26,860 nucleotides of DNA from DATKHR01 sp035510155 (GTDB taxonomy: Bacteria; Acidobacteriota; Vicinamibacteria; Vicinamibacterales; CAVVIG01). The stretch spans positions 1 to 26,860 of the forward strand of contig DATKHR010000015.1 in the NCBI GenBank assembly GCA_035510155.1, written 5' to 3'. The position numbers were made by a program, and so were the translations under genes. Below, one piece after another: positions 15,582 to 21,970 of the stretch. The notes beneath the pieces were generated by a model. The model had not been told where the DNA came from and ran no database searches. It saw only the letters and a program-made list of their open reading frames with translations. Position 1 is the first letter of the stretch. The number at the start of each line of letters is the position of its first letter.

Positions 15582-16432
15582 GCGGACGCGACGTCGAAGC
15601 GCCCGTTGCGCTCGACCGGCTCCTGCCCCGCGGCTCGAATGTTCCGCCGAATCTCTTCGAGCGGCGCGCGCCGACGGCCTTCGGCCGTCTCGTCCATCGG
15701 CGACACGCCATCCACATCGTCCGCGCCGACGGTCAGTGCAACCTGCGCGAGCTTTGGACCATAGAGCGTCCAATCGACCTGAATCGACGGCACGTTGTCG
15801 CAGATGATCCGCGCGAGCGCGACACGTCTGACGTCGTCATACCCCGTGGTCGGGGCGGCGGGGTTGGTGCGCTGCGGCAACGGCGCAAAAGCGCGCACGA
15901 CGGCGACCGCGCGCTGAAGGTCCGCGACGTCCTTGAGTAAGCCGAGGGCGTCGACAGGCGGTGACTGATCGATGGTCAGCCGCGCCAGGGCAAGCCCTGC
16001 GATGTTCACCTCCTCGACCGACCGGCGGGCATTCTGCAAGCGATCGAACGGCGCCTCCCCAACGAGCTCGAGGCCGGCTGCGCGCAGATCCTCGAGCAGC
16101 GCGCGCAGTGTCACGCCTTCGCGACTGGCCACGAGCTCGAGATCCGCGAGCGAAAACCCGGAGAGCGGCACGCCGTTCGCCCTGGCCGCGACCTGGCTCA
16201 CGCGCTCCACTGCCGCCTCGAGACTCGGCGGCGCGCCCCCAATCCGGATCTCGCCGGTGGCGGAGGGCCAGGTCGCCTCTGCGCCCACGTCCGCGCCGAT
16301 TCTGGCCACACGAACGAACGTCGTCCGCACGCCGTGGCGCCCGCGGCGCACATCGTCCGCCGCCATCCCCAGGGTGATGATGTCGTGCGACGCAGCGAGG
16401 CTTGTCAGCTTGTCCTGTTCGGAGGCAGGCAT
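15578..16432 (-). CDS. MqnE-like protein lacking radical SAM cysteines
   Basis: This 284-residue protein resembles the aminofutalosine synthase MqnE and its relative MqnC, but is shorter than MqnE (about 360-390). The C-terminal part is clearest: VRRVALARIICDNVPSIQVDW, then LYGPKLAQVALTVGADDVDGV and IRRNIRAAGQEPVERNGRF (about residues 201-279; described in pieces) match MqnE segment by segment. Upstream, EIRIGGAPPSLEAA and LRALLEDLRAAGLELVGEAPFDRL parallel the GGxxPDxP and GLDSxPGGGAEI segments. Between RTTFVRVARI and EIRIGG only about 16 residues remain where MqnE has about 60 with the CX3CX2C motif. The only cysteine is Cys211. It therefore cannot bind the usual [4Fe-4S] cluster. The ATG at 16430-16432 is preferred to an upstream TTG. 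It overlaps mqnA as ATGA. A pseudoenzyme partner or a new activity is possible. Confidence 0.8.
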   Translation of the reverse strand: MPASEQDKLTSLAASHDIITLGMAADDVRRGRHGVRTTFVRVARIGADVGAEATWPSATGEIRIGGAPPSLEAAVERVSQVAARANGVPLSGFSLADLELVASREGVTLRALLEDLRAAGLELVGEAPFDRLQNARRSVEEVNIAGLALARLTIDQSPPVDALGLLKDVADLQRAVAVVRAFAPLPQRTNPAAPTTGYDDVRRVALARIICDNVPSIQVDWTLYGPKLAQVALTVGADDVDGVSPMDETAEGRRRAPLEEIRRNIRAAGQEPVERNGRFDVASA

Positions 16433-16483
16433 CCGATCGAGCTTACGCCACGCGGGCCCGAAGAACAAGGCGCCGGGTGCGGC

Positions 16484-17317
16484 TTACCGGTCGCCCAGAA
16501 TGACCGGCAGACCGGTCTTCGCGCTGCCGATGACGACCACTTTGGCATTGCTGCTCGTCGCAAGCTTCTCGGTCGCCTCGATGCCCTTCCACTCGAGCAG
16601 CTGCGGGCTGATCCCCTGCGCGACGATGCGCTGGAAATCGGCGATGCCCTGACCTTCGATCCGCTTCCGTTCGGCCTCCTGCTGTTCCTTCTGGAGCACG
16701 AACTTCATCTGCTCCGCCTCCTGCTCGCGCTTCAGCTTTTCCTGGATCGCGTTGGCCACGACAGGCGGAAGGCCAATCTTCCTGAGCAGCACCTGCTGCG
16801 CGACGACGCCGCGCTCGCCGGAGAGGCGACGGAACAGCTGCAGAATCTCGCCGGCAATCTTCTCGCGCTCGGCCGAATAGAGGCTCTTCGCCTCGTACGA
16901 CGCGGTGACCTCGCGGATCGCGGAGCGGAACTGGGGCTCGACGATCGTGCCGACGTAGTTGCTGCTGACCGTGCGATAGATGTCAACGGCCTTCGACGGG
17001 TCTACCTGAAACAGCAGCGACGACTCGAGGCTCAAGATGAGGCCCTCGCGTGACGGGACGTCCGCAACTTCCTTGATCTCCTGCGTTTGCACCGACATTT
17101 TCACGACGCTCGTGAGCGGCATGACCAGGTGGATGCCGGGAGACAAGGTGTTGGAGGAGACGCTGCCGAAGAAGTCTTGGACGCCGACATGGCCCGCTGG
17201 AACGGTTCGAAACGGTCCGCCCGCGATGAGAAGCACGAAGCCGAGGAGGACGAGAACGGCCAGCGCGCTACCCCTGAGCCCCCGCGCGCCCGGCGCGTCG
17301 ATCACATCGCTTCGCAT
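16484..17317 (-). CDS. SPFH/prohibitin family membrane protein
   Basis: This 277-residue protein has an N-terminal membrane anchor (about residues 15-35, ALAVLVLLGFVLLIAGG) followed by an SPFH/prohibitin domain beginning at FRTVPAGHVGVQDFFGSV and including LSPGIHLVMPL and a VSSNYVGTIVEPQFRSAIREV segment. A Glu/Lys/Gln-rich coiled coil (about 203-235) follows, with FQRIVAQGISPQLLEWKGIEATEKLA near the end. Such proteins form membrane-bound rings that organise membrane microdomains or regulate FtsH-type proteases. Why it lies inside a menaquinone block is unknown; a role in organising membrane quinone synthesis would be speculation. It has the best Shine-Dalgarno of the block, GGAGGT at 17326-17331, eight bases before the ATG. 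Confidence 0.9.
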   Translation of the reverse strand: MRSDVIDAPGARGLRGSALAVLVLLGFVLLIAGGPFRTVPAGHVGVQDFFGSVSSNTLSPGIHLVMPLTSVVKMSVQTQEIKEVADVPSREGLILSLESSLLFQVDPSKAVDIYRTVSSNYVGTIVEPQFRSAIREVTASYEAKSLYSAEREKIAGEILQLFRRLSGERGVVAQQVLLRKIGLPPVVANAIQEKLKREQEAEQMKFVLQKEQQEAERKRIEGQGIADFQRIVAQGISPQLLEWKGIEATEKLATSSNAKVVVIGSAKTGLPVILGDR

Positions 17318-17325
17318 GGGGAGAT

Positions 17326-17331
17326 ACCTCC
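17326..17331 (-). promoter_or_regulatory. Strong Shine-Dalgarno of the SPFH gene
   Basis: GGAGGT lies eight bases before the ATG of the SPFH gene. It stands out because most neighbouring genes start at overlapping or weakly preceded codons, so this gene can be translated independently and perhaps at a higher level. Confidence 0.7.
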
Positions 17332-17405
17332 GGTTCTGTATCGGCGCGGCCGGGTGCGTGCGTTAGGGACGGTTCACCGTTACTTGTGTGACGCGTGCGT
17401 TGACG

Positions 17406-18848
17406 TTATTTCGTGACACGCGCCCATATGTTCGAAGCTCGACGCCCCACTGCCTCCGTCGTCGCCACCCTCGCCGGCCAGGCGCGAGCATAACCTTCCG
17501 ACGCCCACTTCTTCGTGGCGTCGATGCCCATCTTGCCGCCGTACGCCGGCAAGTCGGCGGCGTCGTCGAGATCGTCCACGGGGCCCCGCGTCATCTGGAC
17601 GTCGCGCATCGGATCCATGTGCGTGCCGACGATCCACGCGACCTGACTCAGGTCATGGACGTCGACGTCTTTGTCGACGACGATGATGGTCTTCGAGAAC
17701 ATGAGCTGGCCGAGCCCCCAGAAGGCATTCATGATCTTCCGGGCGTGTCCCGGATACCGTTTGTCGATCGACACGAGCACGAGGTTGTGAAAGATCCCTT
17801 CCGCGGGGAAATGCATGTCGACGATTTCCGGGAGCGTCTTCTGAATGATGGGCAGGAAGATCCGCTCGCTCGCGAGACCGAGGTAGTAGTCCTCCATCGG
17901 CGGCACGCCGACGATCGTCGTGAGGTAGGTCGGCTTCTTCCGTCGCGTCACGCAGGTCAGATGAAACACGGGAAAATCGTCGGGTTGCGAATAGAGGCCG
18001 GTATGGTCGCCGAACGGCCCCTCCCGCCGCCGTTCGCCCGGCTCCACGTACCCCTCCAGCACGATGTGCGCGCTCGCCGGAACGTCGAGATCGACGCTCA
18101 CGCATTTGACCATCTCGATGCGTTTACGCGAGAGGAATCCGGCCAGCAGCAGCTCATCCACGCCCTCGGGCATGGGGGCCGTCGCACAGTAGGGCAGCAC
18201 CGGCTCCGCCCCGAGCGCCACCGCCACTTCGAGTCGCCTGCCGAGACGCTCCGCCACACGATAGTGCTGCGCGCCGCCCTTGTGTCGCTGCCAGTGCATC
18301 GCCGTCGTCCGGGCGTCAAAGACCTGCATGCGATACGTGCCGATGTTGCGGATGCCTGTGGACGGATCCTTGGTGAAGACCAGGGGGAACGTGATGTATC
18401 TGCCGCCGTCGTCAGGCCAACACTTCAGGATGGGGATCTCGTCGAGCGTGCCGTCGCGGGCGACGACCTCCTGACAGGCCCCATCATTGACGACCTTCGG
18501 CATGAGGTCGCGAAGACGGCCGACCATGGGCAGCATCTTCAGGGCGTCCATGATGCCGGACGGCACCTGCGGTGTCATCAGCTCGTCGATTTCCTTGGCG
18601 AGGTCGTCCAGGCTCTTCACCCCGAGCGCGAGGCACATCCGCTCGTACGATCCGTAGAGATTCGTCGCGACCGGCATGGCGAAGCCCGTCGGCTGCTCGA
18701 ATAACAGCGCCGGTCCGCCGCCAGGCGACTTGCAGGCGCAGTCGGTGACGGCGGCGATCTCCAGATCGGGGCTCACCGGCTCCGACACGCACGCGAGGAG
18801 GCGACGCTTGCGGAGATCGGCAAGAAAGTCGTTCAGATCTGAGTACAC
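17406..18848 (-). CDS. UbiD-family prenyl-FMN decarboxylase (MqnL role)
   Basis: This 480-residue protein belongs to the UbiD family of reversible decarboxylases that use prenyl-FMN, Mn2+ and K+. Family segments are SGIMDALKMLP near residue 97, RNIGTYRMQVFD near 167 with Arg173, HWQRHKGG near 185, EGPFGDHTGLYSQPDDFP near 276 with the conserved Glu and His residues, and the C-terminal MGIDATKKW near 446. The start is a GTG that lies 16 bases inside the end of the Gfo/Idh gene. With ubiX, a UbiA-type prenyltransferase and mqnA/mqnC in the same block, decarboxylation of prenylated 1,4-dihydroxy-6-naphthoate is the likely reaction (inference); 4-hydroxy-3-polyprenylbenzoate would be the ubiquinone alternative. 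Confidence 0.93.
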   Translation of the reverse strand: MYSDLNDFLADLRKRRLLACVSEPVSPDLEIAAVTDCACKSPGGGPALLFEQPTGFAMPVATNLYGSYERMCLALGVKSLDDLAKEIDELMTPQVPSGIMDALKMLPMVGRLRDLMPKVVNDGACQEVVARDGTLDEIPILKCWPDDGGRYITFPLVFTKDPSTGIRNIGTYRMQVFDARTTAMHWQRHKGGAQHYRVAERLGRRLEVAVALGAEPVLPYCATAPMPEGVDELLLAGFLSRKRIEMVKCVSVDLDVPASAHIVLEGYVEPGERRREGPFGDHTGLYSQPDDFPVFHLTCVTRRKKPTYLTTIVGVPPMEDYYLGLASERIFLPIIQKTLPEIVDMHFPAEGIFHNLVLVSIDKRYPGHARKIMNAFWGLGQLMFSKTIIVVDKDVDVHDLSQVAWIVGTHMDPMRDVQMTRGPVDDLDDAADLPAYGGKMGIDATKKWASEGYARAWPARVATTEAVGRRASNIWARVTK

Positions 18849-19777
18849 GCCGCCATCTTATCCGCGATCCGCTGCGCCAGGGTCAGCGCGCGGCGGCCCT
18901 GGTCGCCGGTGACGAGCGGTTGGCGCTTCGACCGGACGGCGTCGACGAAGTCGGCGAGCTCTCGCTTGAGAGGCTCCTCGTTGGCCACGTGGAGCTCACC
19001 TCCCTGAATGGACGGGACGGGGCCTGCCCCTTGCTCGAGCCGCCAGACCTCCACTCGCTGGCCTGCGTAGTCGATGGAGACGTAGGCAGCCGGTTGGAAA
19101 AAACGGATCTTGCGGACTCGATCGCGGCTGATGCGGCTCGCGGTCACGTTGGCGATGCAGCCGTTCTCGAACCGTACTCGCGCGTTGGCGATGTCCACAT
19201 GCGGCGTGATGACCGGCACGCCCACGGCCTCGAGCGACTCGACTTCCGACTTCACGATGGACAACACCACATCGAGGTCGTGGATCATCAGATCGAATAC
19301 GACGTCAATGTCCAGGCTGCGTTCCGGAAACGCCCCAAGCCGATGGACTTCGATGAAGCGAGGGTCTGTCAGGAGCGGCGCCGCCGCGGAGACCGCAGGA
19401 TTGAAGCGCTCGGTGTGGCCGACAGCCAGTGCGACTCCGGCCGCCAACGAGGTGTCGATCAAGACGTTTGCCTCGGCCAGGGTCCGCGCCAGCGGCTTCT
19501 CGACGAGCACCGGCACGCGCGCGCTCAGGAACGCGCTTCCGATCTCCGCATGAAGCGCCGTCGGGACAGCAATGGTGACAGCGTCGACGCGGCCCAGGAC
19601 GTCGCGGTAGTCGAAGGCAGGCGTCGTGCGACTGGCCAACGCAATCTCTTCGGCCCGCGCCCGGTTCACGTCGACGACAGACACGAGATCGACATCGGGC
19701 ATGGCCGCCAGAATGCGCGCGTGGTGGCGCCCCAGATGACCCACGCCGATGACGGCCACTCGCAGACGGTCGCTCAC
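18833..19777 (-). CDS. Gfo/Idh/MocA oxidoreductase, GnnA-like
   Basis: This 314-residue NAD(P)-dependent oxidoreductase has a Rossmann motif GVGHLGRHHARIL at residues 11-23, the family EKPLA with Lys94, and a DLMIHDLDVV segment with Asp162 and His166. It follows lpxI with a GTGA overlap. In several diderm lineages an enzyme of this family occupies this place; one studied type, GnnA, oxidises C3 of UDP-GlcNAc for amide-linked lipid A, followed by the aminotransferase GnnB. GnnB is not in this window, so the GnnA role is inferred from context only. The general enzyme family is certain; the substrate is not. Confidence 0.85.
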   Translation of the reverse strand: MSDRLRVAVIGVGHLGRHHARILAAMPDVDLVSVVDVNRARAEEIALASRTTPAFDYRDVLGRVDAVTIAVPTALHAEIGSAFLSARVPVLVEKPLARTLAEANVLIDTSLAAGVALAVGHTERFNPAVSAAAPLLTDPRFIEVHRLGAFPERSLDIDVVFDLMIHDLDVVLSIVKSEVESLEAVGVPVITPHVDIANARVRFENGCIANVTASRISRDRVRKIRFFQPAAYVSIDYAGQRVEVWRLEQGAGPVPSIQGGELHVANEEPLKRELADFVDAVRSKRQPLVTGDQGRRALTLAQRIADKMAACTQI

Positions 19778-20595
19778 TCGGCGGGCCTGCCTACGATCAC
19801 GATCCGCGCCTCGTTGGCCGCGTGGATAATCGCCTCGCCGTCGATCATCAGCGTCTTGCCCGCGTCGACCGACAGCAGCGTGGCGCCTGCCGCGCTCATC
19901 GCTTCTATCGTCGACACGCCGACGACCGGGACGTCGAAGCGCATGTCCTGGTTGGGTTTGGCGACCTTCACGACGCGCGTCCCCGCGCCAGCAAGCTGAC
20001 CGGCGCGCGCGATGACCGCATCGGTGCCCTCCATCGCCTCGATCGCAACGACCGCCGCTGACTTCACGACAATCGTCTGTCCGATGTCGAGACCCGCAAT
20101 CGCGTCCGCGATCCGGTAGCCGAACTCGAGATCCGCGTGCTCCTCATCGCACGGGGCGCGCGCTGTCAGTACGCCTTCGCCGGCCATCAACGGCGCGAGA
20201 AAGGCCGTCGAGTTGATCAGGTCGATCCCATGGTCCCGCAGAACATCCGCCACGCCGGAAATCAGGGCATCGGTGTTCCTGGCCTTGAGACGCACCAGGA
20301 CGCTCATGAGCGTCATGTCGGGGACCACGTCAGCGAAGAGCTTGGTGTGCTTGACCTGCCCGGCCATGACCGCCTGCGTGACGCCCGCGTCCTTGAGCAC
20401 CGTGATGCACTGGCCCAGTTGGCCGAGCGAGATCCAATGGACGGCCGCCTTGGGCGCCCGGGCGGCGACGTCAGCCAACTCCGGAAATGTCTCCTCTTTC
20501 AGCGCGATGACGGTGACGTCGTGCCCCGCGCCCCGGGCCGCATCCAGCACAAGGAACGGAAAGCGGCCGTTTCCGGCAATCAAGCCGAGGCGCAT
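19774..20595 (-). CDS. lpxI: UDP-2,3-diacylglucosamine pyrophosphatase LpxI
   Basis: This 273-residue protein should hydrolyse UDP-2,3-diacylglucosamine to lipid X and UMP in lipid A synthesis, the step done by LpxH in E. coli. The LpxI family is recognised by MRLGLIAGNGRFPFLVLDAAR at the start, a QAVMAGQVKH segment near residue 92, LINSTAFLAPLMAGEGVLT near 126-144 and the C-terminal LLSVDAGKTLMIDGE near 241. It lies 16 bases after fabZ-lpxA; those bases are almost entirely the palindrome TGGTCC-TT-GGACCA. No good Shine-Dalgarno is seen. It overlaps the Gfo/Idh gene by GTGA. Confidence 0.95.
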   Translation of the reverse strand: MRLGLIAGNGRFPFLVLDAARGAGHDVTVIALKEETFPELADVAARAPKAAVHWISLGQLGQCITVLKDAGVTQAVMAGQVKHTKLFADVVPDMTLMSVLVRLKARNTDALISGVADVLRDHGIDLINSTAFLAPLMAGEGVLTARAPCDEEHADLEFGYRIADAIAGLDIGQTIVVKSAAVVAIEAMEGTDAVIARAGQLAGAGTRVVKVAKPNQDMRFDVPVVGVSTIEAMSAAGATLLSVDAGKTLMIDGEAIIHAANEARIVIVGRPAE

Positions 20596-20597
20596 TT

Positions 20598-20611
20598 TGG
20601 TCCTTGGACCA
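20598..20611. repeat. GGTCC palindrome filling the lpxA-lpxI gap
   Basis: TGGTCC and GGACCA are perfect inverted arms separated by two bases. The element begins directly after the fabZ-lpxA stop codon and ends two bases before the lpxI ATG. It shares its core with the repeat upstream of rpmF. The two-base centre is too tight for a stable RNA hairpin with the full arms, so a DNA-level or repeat origin is more likely. Confidence 0.55.
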
Positions 20612-21865
20612 TTATTCTTCCGCGAGCACTTCCTCAGCCCGCCGGGACGCCCGCCGCAGAATGACGCCGCGCTGCGACGTCCGAATGAAATCGAGCAGGT
20701 ACTGAACTTCGGCGCACGCGAGCGAGCGATCGCGCTCGATCTGCTGGAGCGCGTTGGTCGTGTTCAGCTTCGACTGCAGCAGATACCGGAACGAGCGCTT
20801 CAGCTTGGCGATCACGTCGGGCGCGATCCCGCGCCGCATCAAGCCAATCGTATTCACGCCGAAGATCCGCGCCGGACGGCTGCCCACGGTCCGGGCGAAC
20901 GGGAGCGCGTCTTTTGTCACGACCGAATAGCCGCCGATGAACGCATGACGCCCTACGCGGCAGAACTGGTGCACGCCCGATCCCGCGCTGATGTTCGCGA
21001 AGTCATCCACGAACACGTGCCCCCCGAGCGTCGCCATGTTGCCGAAAATCGTATCGTGACCGACGTGACAGTCGTGCGCCACGTGCACATACGCCATGAA
21101 GACATTGCGATCGCCGATCCTCGTCACGCCGCCGCCGCCGCGCGTGCCGCGATGGATGGTCACGAACTCGCGGAAGATGTTGCGCCGGCCGATGACGAGC
21201 CGCGTCTCCTCGCCCCTGAACTTAAGATCCTGAGGCACTTGCCCGATCGACGCGAAAGGATAGATCTCGGTGTCGTCCCCGATCTCCGTCCAGCCGTCGA
21301 CGACCGCGGACGCCCCGATGCGGCAGTTCGCCCCGATCGTTACGCGCGGGCCGATCATCACGTGAGGCCCGACGGTCGTTCCTTCGCCGATCTCCGCGCG
21401 ATGATCGACGATGGCCGAGGGGTCGATGAGAGCTCGGTCGGACTGAACGACGAGCACGAGCTCCGCCTCCGCTACGACCTGGTCCTCGACGTAGGCGGCC
21501 GCCTGCGCGCGCACCACCGACGACCGCCGCGCGCCCAGCGAGACCTGCAGCCGCAGACGGTCGCCTGGAACCACCTGGCGCCGGAATTTGGCGTCGTTCA
21601 CGCCGCGAAGATAGACGTGCTGGTTGGGACGCCGGCCATCACGCTCGAGGATCAGGATGGCCGCCACTTGCGTGAGCGTCTCGAGCATGAGCACGGCCGG
21701 CAGCAGCGGGGCGCCCGGGAAGTGGCCCTGAAAGTACTCCTCGTTGACCGTGACGTTCTTGACCGCAACGAGACGCCGGCCGGGGTCATGCTCTGTGATC
21801 GCGTCCACGAGCATGGACGGATAGCGGTAGCACAACCGATCAAGAAGGACAGGAATATTGATCAC
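20612..21865 (-). CDS. FabZ-LpxA fusion: 3-hydroxyacyl-ACP dehydratase / UDP-GlcNAc acyltransferase
   Basis: This 417-residue protein joins two enzymes that share the substrate (R)-3-hydroxyacyl-ACP. Residues about 1-143 are a FabZ hot-dog domain with catalytic His48 in GHFPG and Glu62 in LMLE, spaced as in E. coli (His54, Glu68), although the usual PGVL reads PAVL. Residues about 145-417 are LpxA: left-handed beta-helix hexapeptides, then His261 and catalytic His264 in HVAHDC, His283 in GGHVF, His299 in VHQFC and Gly312 equivalent to the E. coli acyl-chain ruler Gly173, plus FGVNTIGLMRRG and a helical C-terminus. There is no linker and no start codon at the LpxA domain itself. It starts with GTG, without a clear Shine-Dalgarno. 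Known fusions in this pathway are LpxC-FabZ, not this pair. Confidence 0.93.
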   Translation of the reverse strand: MINIPVLLDRLCYRYPSMLVDAITEHDPGRRLVAVKNVTVNEEYFQGHFPGAPLLPAVLMLETLTQVAAILILERDGRRPNQHVYLRGVNDAKFRRQVVPGDRLRLQVSLGARRSSVVRAQAAAYVEDQVVAEAELVLVVQSDRALIDPSAIVDHRAEIGEGTTVGPHVMIGPRVTIGANCRIGASAVVDGWTEIGDDTEIYPFASIGQVPQDLKFRGEETRLVIGRRNIFREFVTIHRGTRGGGGVTRIGDRNVFMAYVHVAHDCHVGHDTIFGNMATLGGHVFVDDFANISAGSGVHQFCRVGRHAFIGGYSVVTKDALPFARTVGSRPARIFGVNTIGLMRRGIAPDVIAKLKRSFRYLLQSKLNTTNALQQIERDRSLACAEVQYLLDFIRTSQRGVILRRASRRAEEVLAEE

Positions 21866-21970
21866 ACGTACCGGTCAGAGCCTGAAGAGTGACGGCAAAT
21901 TGTAGCAGAGCGTGCTGCGCGCCGCCGTCCCTCCCGATCTCCACCGCATCCGCGGGTATCCGCCCGACGC
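21866..21970. other. Intergenic gap, ompH to fabZ-lpxA
   Basis: A 105-base gap in which I see no gene, no terminator and no clear promoter. In most diderms lpxD would lie between ompH/skp and fabZ, and no trace of it is visible here. Confidence 0.5.

Noticed and set aside
13671..15764. A 697-codon open frame on the plus strand
   Set aside because: It is antisense to mqnC and mqnA, has Arg/His/Asp-rich composition typical of GC-rich antisense frames, and shows no recognisable domain.
15578..16468. Frameshifted or decayed mqnE pseudogene
   Set aside because: The frame is open throughout, begins and ends cleanly, overlaps mqnA by ATGA, and other frames across the missing segment do not encode CX3CX2C. 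An internal deletion remains possible, but the conserved flanks argue for a maintained protein.
17355..17385. Inverted repeat ACGGT-TC-ACCGT downstream of ubiD
   Set aside because: The loop is only two bases and no T-run follows, so it is not a convincing terminator or operator.
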